Assembly: GCF_022213955.1 (NCBI RefSeq)
Contig: NZ_JAKNTW010000005.1
Location: forward strand, 186,001 to 250,000
DNA from: Dolomitihabitans soli
GTDB lineage: Bacteria > Actinomycetota > Actinomycetes > Streptosporangiales > Streptosporangiaceae
Reading direction: 5' to 3'
Length of the DNA stretch: 64,000 nucleotides
Positions 1 to 8,143 of this stretch are shown here, one piece after another. Made by a program: the position numbers and the translations under genes. Within the stretch, counting starts at the first letter, position 1. Every line of letters starts with the position of its first letter. A model generated the notes under the pieces. It searched no databases. It was not told where the DNA came from and saw only the letters and a program-made list of their open reading frames with translations.

Positions 1-321
1 GGTCTGCACGTCGATGTCGCCCATGTTGGCCAGTGCCAGGCCGAGCCGGTCCAGTTCGGCGTTGAACACGTGCAGCGGGGTGCCGGCGGCGACCGTCACC
101 CAGTCCGCGCCGGCCGCGCGGATCCCGGTCAGCGCCTCCGGGCGCAGCAGCAGGCCGTCGGTGAGGGCCACGCCGGTGAAGGAGTGACCGGTGCCCACCA
201 TCCGGACCCGCCGCCCCGCGGACGCCGCGTCCCGTACGGCCCGCGCCACCTCCTGCGGGGACGCCGGAACCCGGATCTCGGCGGGCGTGACGGACTGGTT
301 GCGCGCCCAGTTGCGGAACAC
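1..321 (-). CDS. D-arabinono-1,4-lactone / L-gulonolactone-type oxidase, N-terminal part
   Basis: The first 107 codons of a gene that runs off the left edge. The translation opens MFRNWARNQ and continues with a PP-loop FAD-binding segment (GTGHSFTGVALTDG). NWARNQ and GTGHSF are hallmarks of aldono-lactone oxidases of the vanillyl-alcohol oxidase superfamily, which bind FAD through an N-terminal domain and oxidise sugar lactones. The GTG start at 321 is preceded, about 7 bp away, by a strong ribosome-binding site (GAGGGGAGGAGG on the minus strand). The substrate and the C-terminal ALO domain cannot be judged from this fragment. Confidence 0.85.
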   Translation of the reverse strand, partial: MFRNWARNQSVTPAEIRVPASPQEVARAVRDAASAGRRVRMVGTGHSFTGVALTDGLLLRPEALTGIRAAGADWVTVAAGTPLHVFNAELDRLGLALANMGDIDVQT

Positions 322-402
322 CTCGGCCTCCTCCCCTCTGACAGCTCAAGGAATTCGATGAACGCGAACGATACTCATGAACAGCGGGGTGTAACAGGGG
401 CC

Positions 403-1605
403 TCAGACCCGCCCGCCGGCGGGCTCCGGGGAGCGCAGCAGGCCTGAACCGCCGATCCCGACGGCCACCGCCAGCAGGGCGCAGCCGAACGAGAACGAGT
501 ATGCGGCCGAGGCCCCGAACGTGTCCGTCAGATGCCCGCCCACCCAGGCTCCCAGGGCCACCCCGGACCCGACGGACGTGGAGATCCACGACATGCCCTC
601 GGTGAGCAGGCGCGGCGGGACCAGCCGCGCGGTCAGCGAGTAACCCGTGATCACGGTCGGGGAGATCGCCAGCCCGGCCAGGAACAGCGAGACGGCCATC
701 AGGGGGACGTTGCCGATGAGGGTGATCGGGGCGAGGCCCGCGGCGAAGACCCCGAGGCTGCGGACGAAGCGCCGGCGCAGCGAGATCTTCCAGTCGTGCG
801 CGCCGTACCAGAGGCCGGAGACCAGGCTGCCCGCCGAGAAGGACGCGAGCAGCACCCCGGCCAGGCCCGCGGAGCCGTGCTCGGCCGCGAAGGCCACGGT
901 GATCAGGTCCACCGAGCCGAAGACCGAGCCCATCGCCAGGAACACGCCGCACATCAGGGCCACCCCGGGGATGGTGATCGGGCTGCCCCCGCTCAGGCCG
1001 CCCGGGCGGATCGGCGGCTCGGTACGGCGTTGCAGGGCGAAGACGATCGTGCCGGCGACCGTGGAGACGAGCGCCACGATGAGTCCCGCGTAGCTGTTGA
1101 CGGCGCTCGCCAAGCCCGTGACCAGGGCGGGACCGGCCACGAAGATGACCTCGTCGGCCACCGACTCGAAGGAGAACGCGGTGTGCAGCTTGGCCGAGCC
1201 GCCGAGCAGGTGGCTCCAGCGGGCCCTGACCATCGAGCCGAGCGAGACCGCCGCCGCGCCGACCACCACGCCGGTCGTGTAGAGCGTCCACTCGGGCGCG
1301 CCGTACTCCACCGACAACATGAGCGCGACCAGCGCGGCACCGTGCACGAGGACCAGTGGGATGAGTACCTTGGCCTGACCGAACCTGTCCGCCAGACGGC
1401 CCGACAGCGGTGCGGCGACGGCGTAGGCGATCGACACGGTGGCCGCCACGGCTCCCGCGGTGGCGAAGGACCCGGTGAGCGCGTGGACGAGCAGCACGAT
1501 GCCCAGGCCGAGCATCGACATGGGCATCCGCCCGATGAAGCCGCTGATGACGAAGCCCTTGACGCCGGGCATCGCGAACAGCCCGCGATACGAAGCCACC
1601 ACCAC
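403..1605 (-). CDS. MFS transporter
   Basis: A 400-aa integral membrane protein with about twelve hydrophobic segments and the MFS loop 2-3 signature GRLADRFGQ near residue 70. It is probably a proton-coupled exporter of the drug/small-molecule type; the substrate cannot be inferred. The GTG start at 1605 follows AGGAGTTTCGTC, a reasonable ribosome-binding site, and the first three codons are all GTG, so the exact start is uncertain by two codons. It is transcribed toward the lactone oxidase gene with an 81-bp gap and is divergent from the transglycosylase gene. Confidence 0.85.
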   Translation of the reverse strand: MVVASYRGLFAMPGVKGFVISGFIGRMPMSMLGLGIVLLVHALTGSFATAGAVAATVSIAYAVAAPLSGRLADRFGQAKVLIPLVLVHGAALVALMLSVEYGAPEWTLYTTGVVVGAAAVSLGSMVRARWSHLLGGSAKLHTAFSFESVADEVIFVAGPALVTGLASAVNSYAGLIVALVSTVAGTIVFALQRRTEPPIRPGGLSGGSPITIPGVALMCGVFLAMGSVFGSVDLITVAFAAEHGSAGLAGVLLASFSAGSLVSGLWYGAHDWKISLRRRFVRSLGVFAAGLAPITLIGNVPLMAVSLFLAGLAISPTVITGYSLTARLVPPRLLTEGMSWISTSVGSGVALGAWVGGHLTDTFGASAAYSFSFGCALLAVAVGIGGSGLLRSPEPAGGRV

Positions 1606-1882
1606 GACGAAACTCCTCCCGCACGCGCACGGCGTGAATCAGAACGCTTTCACCCGCCCGCGTGCCCGGTACGGCGTCTGCCGACTCGGGTCGCCTGGTG
1701 GCACGCGGGATCATCTCCCCGCCGCGTGCCTGTTCCCGCGCGAGCGTGCGCGTTCCATCTGGGACGCGCCGCCCGCCGGCGGTTTGCTGGACAGCTGACT
1801 GCCCAATCTGACGATGACCCACGATTGAGCGGCAGATCAAGTGATTTTTCGCATCATTCAGCTGCCATGTCACCGTATCGGC

Positions 1883-1888
1883 TACTGT
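1883..1888 (+). promoter_or_regulatory. Candidate -10 element (TACTGT), leaderless
   Basis: TACTGT ends 7 bp before the ATG at 1896, so transcription would begin at or next to the start codon. No clear -35 hexamer is visible. Confidence 0.4.
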
Positions 1889-1895
1889 GAGCCGG

Positions 1896-3173
1896 ATGCC
1901 CGCTCCTCCCCGGCCGACGCTGCTGCGCGCCCTCGTGGCGGGACTGGCCACGACGATCGTGCTCACGATCGCGGGCGGCGGCGTCTTCCTGCTCCGGCAG
2001 GACGCCCCCCGCGCCGTCACCGCCGCGGAGAAGCCGCTCAACGAGCTGGACCGGCTGGTGCCCACGCCGGCCCCCGTCACCGGGCGGCCGCAGGCCTCCG
2101 CCCGATCGGAGATCTCCCGCCGACCGGTGACGACCACGCGGCCTGAGCCGTCGCCGACCCCCGAGCGGCCCCGGATGACCGGCGGTCCCGGGGTCACGCC
2201 GACCCCGCCGAACCTGATCGCGATCGCCGACGCGTCGGTCCCGCGCGAGACCCTGTTCAAGATCTCCGCGCTGAAGCACGTGCAGAAGGTCGCGGCCGTC
2301 GACGCCGGCGCGGTGAAGGTGTCGGGCACCAGGCTCAACCTGCTGGCCGTCGACCCGACCGAGTTCCGGTCGTGGGCGCCCAAGGCGGTCGCCGACCAGC
2401 CCGCCGTGTGGGAGGCGCTGGCCAAGGGGGAGTTCGTGGCCGAGACCGACGCCGCGCGCAGGCTCGGCCTGGTGCTGGGCGCCAAGTACCAGGTCGACCG
2501 CGGTCCCCGGCTGCGGCTCGCCGCCTCCGCGCCGTTCGGGCTGCCCGGCATCGACGGGCTCGTCGGCACCGGGACCGGGCGGACGCTCGGGCTGATGCCC
2601 GGCGTCGCGGTGCTGGTCCACGGGCCGCGCGGGGTCGGGGCGCTCGACGCGAAGGTGCGCAAGCTGCTCGGCACGGGCTCCCAGGTGGTCGCCATCGGGG
2701 CCCGCAAGGCGCCGGTCATCGGGAAGCCCAGCGCCAAGCCCACCAGGAAACCCGTCGCCAAGCCCGCGCCGTCGTCACGCGTCCAGGTGGGCCGGCCGGG
2801 CAGCTACCTGGAGCTCTACCGGCTCTCCGCGCAGGTCTGCCCCGGACTCTCGTGGACCGTGCTGGCCGCGATCGGCCAGGTGGAGAGCTCGCACGGGCGC
2901 AACAACGGGCCGTCGTCCGCCGGCGCGCAGGGGCCGATGCAGTTCATGCCCGCCACCTGGAAGGCGTACGGCGTGGACGGCGACGGGGACGGCGTCGCCG
3001 ACATCTGGAGCCCGTACGACGCGGTGCCCTCGGCGGCCAACTACCTGTGCGCCAACGGGGCCGCCAAGGGCGGGAAGAAGCTGGAGAAGGCCATCTGGTT
3101 CTACAACCACTCCTGGTCCTACGTCAGCAAGGTCATGGGCATCGCCGCGGCGTACGCCCGCGACTACCCCTGA
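1896..3173 (+). CDS. Membrane-anchored lytic murein transglycosylase (SLT-type)
   Basis: A 425-aa protein with an uncleaved-looking N-terminal transmembrane segment (about residues 9-30), a long Pro/Thr-rich region, a central region of unknown fold and a C-terminal lysozyme-like SLT domain (about 305-425). The catalytic Glu lies in GQVESSHGRNN (about E330), followed by AQGPMQFMPATW and the NYL-AN and YNHS motifs of goose-lysozyme-like transglycosylases. It should act outside the membrane, cleaving the MurNAc-GlcNAc bond to leave 1,6-anhydro-MurNAc. An in-frame GTG at 1887 lies inside the putative -10 element, so the ATG at 1896 is preferred. The gene overlaps the convergent ferrochelatase gene by 10 bp at the stop codons. 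Confidence 0.85.
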   Translation: MPAPPRPTLLRALVAGLATTIVLTIAGGGVFLLRQDAPRAVTAAEKPLNELDRLVPTPAPVTGRPQASARSEISRRPVTTTRPEPSPTPERPRMTGGPGVTPTPPNLIAIADASVPRETLFKISALKHVQKVAAVDAGAVKVSGTRLNLLAVDPTEFRSWAPKAVADQPAVWEALAKGEFVAETDAARRLGLVLGAKYQVDRGPRLRLAASAPFGLPGIDGLVGTGTGRTLGLMPGVAVLVHGPRGVGALDAKVRKLLGTGSQVVAIGARKAPVIGKPSAKPTRKPVAKPAPSSRVQVGRPGSYLELYRLSAQVCPGLSWTVLAAIGQVESSHGRNNGPSSAGAQGPMQFMPATWKAYGVDGDGDGVADIWSPYDAVPSAANYLCANGAAKGGKKLEKAIWFYNHSWSYVSKVMGIAAAYARDYP

Positions 3174-4138
3174 CGGCGTACGGGCGCGGGGCAGCAGGTG
3201 GCCGCGCACCCGACCGGCTCCGGCTCCGCCGCCAGTTCGGAGATCATGCGGACGAACCGGGGATGGGTGCCCGCGGTGGCTGCCCGGGACAGGTGCATGC
3301 CCAGCTCCCGCGCCAGGTCGGCGGCCTCGACGTCGAGGTCGTAGATCACTTCCATGTGGTCGGACACGAAGCCGATCGGCACCAGGACGGCCGCCTCGAC
3401 CCCGTCCTTGTGCAGCGCGCCCAGATGGTCGCAGACGTCGGGCTCCAGCCACGGCACCTGCGGCGGCCCGCTGCGGCTCTGCCACACCAGGTCGTACGGC
3501 CGGCCGAACGACCCCGCCACCAGCGAGGACGCCGCGTGCAGCTGCTTCTCGTAGAGGCCGCCCGAAGGGCCCGCGGAGGCCGCCATCGAGACGGGCACGC
3601 TGTGCGCCGTGAACACCAGGCGAGCCGTCTCCCGGTGCTCGGCCGGCAGCCTGCCCAGCGCCGCCGCGGTGTGGTCGATCATCGCCGCGAGGAAGCCGGG
3701 GTGGTCGAAGAAGTGGCGCAGCTTGACGATCTCCGGGGCGCCGTCCACGGCCGAGGTCGCCCGGGCCACGTCGTCGAGGTACTGCCGGCAGCTCGAATAG
3801 CCGCCGTACGCCGAGGTCACGAACGCCGCCGCCCGGCGCACGCCGTCGGCGGCCATCTGGCGCACGGTCTCCTCAAGGAACGGGTGCCAGTTGCGGTTGC
3901 CCCAGTAGACCGGCAGGCCGATCTCGGGCCGAAGCGCCTCGATCAGATCCCTGCACTGCTGGTTGATCGGGCTGACTCCGCCGAACCGCTGGTAGTGCGC
4001 CTCCACGGCCAGCAGCCGCTCCCTGGGCACCCCCCGGCCCCGCACGACGTTCTCCAGGAACGGCAGCACGTCCGCCGGTCCCTCCGGCCCGCCGAACGAG
4101 ACCACGACCAGCGCGTCATAGTTCCCCATGCCCTCCAT
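3164..4138 (-). CDS. cpfC/hemH: Ferrochelatase (coproporphyrin ferrochelatase)
   Basis: About 324 aa. Starts MEGMGNYDALVVVSFGGPEG, a typical ferrochelatase N-terminus, and contains the conserved VFTAHSVP motif carrying the catalytic His and the DHMEVIYDLD segment with the acidic metal-pathway residues. It inserts Fe2+ into coproporphyrin III in the actinobacterial coproporphyrin-dependent pathway; cgoX and chdC of that pathway are at 57.6-59.8 kb. An internal Cys (GYSSCRQ) and a C-terminal cluster (GCAATCC) match the cysteine arrangement expected for the [2Fe-2S] cluster of actinobacterial ferrochelatases. Upstream in-frame ATG at 4180 adds 14 Pro/Gly/Arg-rich residues and looks less likely; the ATG at 4129 is another alternative. 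Confidence 0.92.
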   Translation of the reverse strand: MEGMGNYDALVVVSFGGPEGPADVLPFLENVVRGRGVPRERLLAVEAHYQRFGGVSPINQQCRDLIEALRPEIGLPVYWGNRNWHPFLEETVRQMAADGVRRAAAFVTSAYGGYSSCRQYLDDVARATSAVDGAPEIVKLRHFFDHPGFLAAMIDHTAAALGRLPAEHRETARLVFTAHSVPVSMAASAGPSGGLYEKQLHAASSLVAGSFGRPYDLVWQSRSGPPQVPWLEPDVCDHLGALHKDGVEAAVLVPIGFVSDHMEVIYDLDVEAADLARELGMHLSRAATAGTHPRFVRMISELAAEPEPVGCAATCCPAPVRRQG

Positions 4139-4225
4139 CCAACCCGATCCACGCCCCGGGTCCCGAACCGGCGTGGGCACCGGGGCCGGCGAAATCTCGG
4201 ACCGGTGCGCGGGCTGAGGGCGTTG

Positions 4226-4231
4226 TAGGTT
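4226..4231 (+). promoter_or_regulatory. Candidate -10 element (TAGGTT), leaderless
   Basis: TAGGTT ends 6 bp before the GTG at 4238; no ribosome-binding site is visible between them. Confidence 0.35.
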
Positions 4232-4237
4232 CGTCAG

Positions 4238-6226
4238 GTGACGTTGTTCAAGGACATTCGCGAATATATCGGCGTGCCCCGGATGCTGGATCTGAAGCTC
4301 TCGCCGGACGGGGCCAGGCTCGTCGCCGTGGTGCAGGCGCTGAACCCCGACGGGAAGTCCTACGGGACCTCGTTGTGGGAGGTGCCGCTGGACGCGGGCG
4401 GTGAGACCACGAGGCTGACCCGGTCGGCGGCGGGTGAGGCGGCCACCGAGTTCACCGAGGCGGGAGACGTGCTGTTCGTCTCACGGCGGCCCGATCCCAC
4501 CGAGAAGGACGCCGACGACGAGGTGCCCGGCCTGTGGCTGCTGCCCGCGCGCGGCGGCGAGGCCCGGCAGATCGCGGCCCGGCCCGGCGGCGTCGGCGGG
4601 ACGCGGACCGGCGGCGGGACCGTCGTCTTCGCCGCGGACGTGCTGCCCGGTGACGAGGCGGGGGAGGCCGACCGGCGCAAGAAGCGCAAGGAGGCGGGCG
4701 TCAGCGCCGTGCTGCACGAGTCGCACCCGGTGCGCTACTGGGACCACGACCTGGGCCCCGGCCAGACCCGGCTGTTCGCCTCGACGGCGCCGATCGGCGA
4801 CCGGCTGGCCGAGGTCAGGGACCTGACCCCCGAGCCGGGGCGGGCGCTCGACGAGTTGTCCTTCGCGGTCACCCCCGACGGGTCCACGGTCGTCACCACC
4901 TGGACCGTCGCGCTTCCCGGCGGTGAGCTGCGCACGGACCTCGTCACGATCGACACCGGCGACGGCACCCGCAGGGTGCTCGCCTCGGCCGACGGCTACG
5001 ACTTCGGCGGCCCGGTGGCGGTCTCGCCCGACGGCGGTCACGTGGCCTGCTGCCGCGAACTGCACGCCGGCCCCGACCGGGTGCCCGAGATCACGCTCTG
5101 GGTGATCGACCTGGCCACCGGCGAGGGCGTGGCGCGCGGCGGCGAGCTGTCGCCGGGCGGCATCCGCTGGGCCCCCGACTCCCAGTCGCTCTACGTCGTG
5201 GCCGACCACCTGGGCCGCCGCCCGGTGTTCCGGGTCGGCGTGGACGGCGGCGACCCGGTCAGGCTCACCCCCGACGACTCCTCCTACCTGCAACTCTCAC
5301 CCGCCCCCGACGGCCGTTCCGTCTACGCGTTGCGCAGCGGCGTCGCCGAGGCCCACACCCCCGTGCGGATCTCCGTGGACGGCGGCGGCGTCGAGGAACT
5401 GCCCTCGCCCACGCCCCGGCTCGACCTCCCCGGCACCCTGACCGAGATCAGCGCCGTCGCCGACGACGGCCAGGAGATCAGGGGGTGGCTGGCCCAGCCG
5501 GCCGGCGCCTCCGCCGACGATCCGGCGCCGTTCCTGCTGTGGATCCACGGTGGCCCGATGTCGAGCTGGAACGACTGGTCGTGGCGGTGGAACCCGTGGA
5601 TCATGGTCGAGCGCGGCTATGCCGTACTGCTTCCCGATCCGTGTCTGTCGACCGGTTACGGGCAGAAGATGCTGGAGCGCGGCTGGCAGGACTGGGGGCC
5701 GCGGACGCACGCCGACCTGACGGCGATCACCGACGCGGCGCTGGCCAGGCCGGAGATCGACGAGACCCGGATCGGGGCGATGGGCGGCTCGTTCGGCGGC
5801 TACATGGCCAACTGGATCGCCGGGCACACCGACCGGTTCAAGGCGATCGTCACGCACGCGTCGCTGTGGAACCTCGACCAGTTCGCCGGGACCACCGACG
5901 TGCCGCACTACTGGCAGCGCGATTTCGGGCCGCCGGGCTCCGACCTCTACGAGCGGCTCTCCCCGCACGCGTCGCTGGCCGAGATCTCCACGCCGATGCT
6001 GGTCATCCATGGCGACCGTGACTACCGGGTGCCGATCGGCGAGGGTCTGCGCCTGTGGTGGGATCTGCAGCGCTCGGGCGTCGAGTCCAAGTTCCTCTAC
6101 TTCCCCGACGAGAACCACTGGGTGCTCAAGCCGGGCAACGTCGTCGTCTGGTACGAGACGGTCCTGGCCTTCCTCGCCCAGCACGTGCTCGGCGAGGACT
6201 GGCGGCGCCCGGAGTCGCTGTCATGA
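4238..6226 (+). CDS. S9 family prolyl oligopeptidase-like serine peptidase
   Basis: A 662-aa cytosolic protein with no signal peptide. The N-terminal two-thirds shows WD/TolB-like beta-propeller repeats (recurring SPDG, APDS and TPDG turns). The C-terminal alpha/beta hydrolase domain begins near residue 420 with PFLLWIHGGP. The triad is visible: Ser about 518 in MGGSFGGYM, Asp about 594 in HGDRDYRVP, His about 627 in DENHWVLKP. This architecture fits acylaminoacyl-peptidase/dipeptidyl-peptidase members that trim short peptides. It overlaps the next gene by 4 bp (ATGA), so the two are probably translated together from one mRNA. The precise peptide substrate is unknown. Confidence 0.9.
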   Translation: MTLFKDIREYIGVPRMLDLKLSPDGARLVAVVQALNPDGKSYGTSLWEVPLDAGGETTRLTRSAAGEAATEFTEAGDVLFVSRRPDPTEKDADDEVPGLWLLPARGGEARQIAARPGGVGGTRTGGGTVVFAADVLPGDEAGEADRRKKRKEAGVSAVLHESHPVRYWDHDLGPGQTRLFASTAPIGDRLAEVRDLTPEPGRALDELSFAVTPDGSTVVTTWTVALPGGELRTDLVTIDTGDGTRRVLASADGYDFGGPVAVSPDGGHVACCRELHAGPDRVPEITLWVIDLATGEGVARGGELSPGGIRWAPDSQSLYVVADHLGRRPVFRVGVDGGDPVRLTPDDSSYLQLSPAPDGRSVYALRSGVAEAHTPVRISVDGGGVEELPSPTPRLDLPGTLTEISAVADDGQEIRGWLAQPAGASADDPAPFLLWIHGGPMSSWNDWSWRWNPWIMVERGYAVLLPDPCLSTGYGQKMLERGWQDWGPRTHADLTAITDAALARPEIDETRIGAMGGSFGGYMANWIAGHTDRFKAIVTHASLWNLDQFAGTTDVPHYWQRDFGPPGSDLYERLSPHASLAEISTPMLVIHGDRDYRVPIGEGLRLWWDLQRSGVESKFLYFPDENHWVLKPGNVVVWYETVLAFLAQHVLGEDWRRPESLS

Positions 6227-7014
6227 CCCCCGCCGACTTCGCCGCGCTCGCCGAGGAGATCGCCCGCGAGACGGGCGACATGCTCAAGGCCAAGCGGCCG
6301 GCCAGGCCGGAGGTCCTGCAGACCAAGTCCAGCCCGACCGACGTGGTCACCGCGCTCGACCGGGCCGCCGAGGAACTCATCCGGATGCGGATCAAGCAGG
6401 CCAGGCCCGGTGACGCGGTCCTCGGCGAGGAGGGCGGCGCGACCGGCGACGGCGCGGTCCGCTGGATCGTCGACCCGATCGACGGCACCGTCAACTTCCT
6501 GTACGGCCTGCCCGACTGGGCGGTGAGCATCGCCGTCGAGGTGGACGGCGTGGCCGTGGCCGGGGTGGTCAACGTGGTGCCGCGCGGCGAGGTGTTCACC
6601 GCCTCGCTCGGCGGCGGGGCCTGGCTCGCCGGGGAACGGCTGCGCTGCAACACCGGCGTGCCGCTGGCCGGGGCCCTGGTCGCCACCGGCTTCGGCTACA
6701 TCCCCGCCCGCCGTGCCGTACAGGCGCAGGTCCTGGCGCAGCTCGTGCCGCAGGTCCGCGACGTACGGCGGGGCGGGTCGTGCGCGTCGGACCTGTGCTC
6801 GGTCGCGGCGGGGCGGGTGGACGCCTACTACGAGCGCGGCCCCGAGCACTGGGACTACGCCGCGGGAGGTCTGATCGCCACCGAGGCGGGAGCGGTGATC
6901 GGCGGGCTGAACGGCAAGCCGGCCAATCCGGGCCTGACCCTGTGCGCGTCACCCGGCCTGTTCGAGGAGTTGCACGACCTGCTCGTCCCGCTCGACCCCG
7001 AGCGCGACGGCTAG
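6223..7014 (+). CDS. Inositol monophosphatase family protein
   Basis: A 263-aa protein of the FIG/IMPase superfamily. The metal-binding motifs are in order: GEEGG (about 67), WIVDPIDGTVNF (about 81-92) and HWDYAAGG (about 209). These coordinate the Mg2+ ions used to hydrolyse myo-inositol-1-phosphate or related sugar phosphates, including the histidinol-phosphate and fructose-bisphosphate activities known in this family. The start codon overlaps the stop of the S9 peptidase gene (ATGA), and a strong bidirectional terminator follows 15 bp after the stop. Substrate within the superfamily is undetermined. Confidence 0.88.
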   Translation: MTPADFAALAEEIARETGDMLKAKRPARPEVLQTKSSPTDVVTALDRAAEELIRMRIKQARPGDAVLGEEGGATGDGAVRWIVDPIDGTVNFLYGLPDWAVSIAVEVDGVAVAGVVNVVPRGEVFTASLGGGAWLAGERLRCNTGVPLAGALVATGFGYIPARRAVQAQVLAQLVPQVRDVRRGGSCASDLCSVAAGRVDAYYERGPEHWDYAAGGLIATEAGAVIGGLNGKPANPGLTLCASPGLFEELHDLLVPLDPERDG

Positions 7015-7028
7015 CCGGGCCGGACAGG

Positions 7029-7062
7029 GGAAGGGGCCCGTCCTGGCGGACGGGCCCCTTCC
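7029..7062. terminator. Bidirectional hairpin terminator
   Basis: A perfect 14-bp stem (7029-7042 with 7049-7062) with a 6-nt loop, lying between the convergent IMPase gene and the small minus-strand gene. No strong U-run on either side. Confidence 0.85.
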
Positions 7063-7079
7063 GTGGTTGTCGGTGTCGG

Positions 7080-7244
7080 TCAGCGCTGCAGAGATACGCC
7101 GTTGTCGACGGCCAGGCGTCGCAGGTCCTCTATCTCAGCGGTGAGGGTGTCGGCGAGGAATTCGTCGCCGTCGGACCTGGCCTCATGAAGACCTTGGTAG
7201 GCCTGGTCGAGCCGGTGTTCGATCGTAGTCGTGAACTCGCCCAT
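7080..7244 (-). CDS. Small conserved-looking hypothetical protein (54 aa)
   Basis: A 54-aa acidic protein beginning MGEFTTTIEHRLDQAYQ and ending NGVSLQR. It is preceded by a near-ideal ribosome-binding site (AAGAAGGTGAG directly before the ATG at 7244). The reading frame carries the GC3 pattern of real genes here, is entirely amphipathic helix-like with many charged residues, has no Cys and no membrane segment, and ends just past a shared terminator. Function not recognised. Its position between a terminator and the two-component promoter region makes it a monocistronic gene. Confidence 0.65.
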   Translation of the reverse strand: MGEFTTTIEHRLDQAYQGLHEARSDGDEFLADTLTAEIEDLRRLAVDNGVSLQR

Positions 7245-7399
7245 CTCACCTTCTTTCTACGGGGGCGAAGGGGGTGACGCTGCGCGCGACACGGGTTTGG
7301 CACACCCTCTACCCACTGGCCTGGCAACCTCAAACCATCCGATGCGGAACTCCTCGGTGTGTTTACGGTCACTCGGGTCGTCCTATCGTGAAAGACGAC

Positions 7400-7416
7400 G
7401 CTTACCGTGCGCTTAC
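7400..7416 (+). promoter_or_regulatory. 11-bp-spaced direct repeats, candidate response-regulator operator
   Basis: GCTTAC occurs at 7400-7405 and again at 7411-7416, exactly 11 bp apart, about 75-90 bp upstream of the response regulator start; a related GTTTAC lies at 7361-7366. OmpR-family regulators usually bind direct repeats with 10-11 bp period, so autoregulation is a reasonable inference. Confidence 0.4.
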
Positions 7417-7489
7417 GACGGCTGTGATGACAATGAGGGGCCGTTCCGGCGCGCCATGACGGGGACTTATCAGGAGGTGCCAGAGGCCG

Positions 7490-8143
7490 ATGCGAGTGCT
7501 TGTGGTGGAGGACGAGCGGGTGCTCGCGGATGCGATCGCGACCGGGCTTCGACGTGAGGCCATGGCGGTGGACGTGGCCTACGACGGCGGCGGCGCGCTG
7601 GAGCGGACCGGCTACATCGACTACGACGTGGTCGTGCTGGACCGCGACCTGCCGGTGGTCCACGGCGACGAGGTCTGCCGGCGGCTGGTGGCCGAGCGCA
7701 CCTCGTCGCGCATCCTGATGCTGACCGCCTCGGGCGACGTGGACGACAAGGTCGAGGGGCTCGGCCTCGGGGCCGACGACTACCTCGCCAAGCCGTTCGT
7801 GTTCGTCGAACTGGTCGCCCGGGTGCGCGCCCTGGGCCGCCGCTCCGCGCCCGCGCTGCCGCCGATCCTGGAACGCGGCGGGGTACGGCTGGACCCGGGC
7901 AAGCGCCTGGTCACCCGGGACGGCAGGGAGATCGCGCTGACCAAGAAGGAGTTCGCGGTCCTGGAGGAGCTGATGCGCGCCGAGGGCGCGGTCGTCAGCC
8001 AGGAGGACCTGCTGGACAAGGCGTGGGACGAGAACATCGACCCGTTCACCAACGTGGTGCGGGTGACGATGATGACGCTCCGCAAGAAGCTCGGTGACCC
8101 ACAGGTGATCGAGACCGTGCCAGGAGTCGGGTACAAGCTGTGA
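7490..8143 (+). CDS. OmpR-family response regulator
   Basis: A 217-aa regulator. The receiver domain (about 1-115) shows the acidic pair VEDE, phospho-acceptor Asp near 51 (VVVLDRDLPV), the conserved Thr in MLTASGD and Lys in LAKPFVF. The C-terminal winged helix (about 130-217) ends with VRVTMMTLRKKLG and VPGVGYKL, typical of OmpR/PhoB effectors. Start ATG at 7490 follows AGGAGGTG. The stop overlaps the kinase start (GTGA). Length and partner arrangement resemble the CutR/CutS pair of Streptomyces, but that equivalence is only suggested. Signal unknown. Confidence 0.93.
   Translation: MRVLVVEDERVLADAIATGLRREAMAVDVAYDGGGALERTGYIDYDVVVLDRDLPVVHGDEVCRRLVAERTSSRILMLTASGDVDDKVEGLGLGADDYLAKPFVFVELVARVRALGRRSAPALPPILERGGVRLDPGKRLVTRDGREIALTKKEFAVLEELMRAEGAVVSQEDLLDKAWDENIDPFTNVVRVTMMTLRKKLGDPQVIETVPGVGYKL

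Noticed and set aside
1606-1895. Possible cyclic di-AMP (ydaO) riboswitch before the cell-wall hydrolase gene
   Set aside because: Expected because such riboswitches precede actinobacterial wall hydrolases, but the conserved ydaO core strings are not visible and the promoter looks leaderless.
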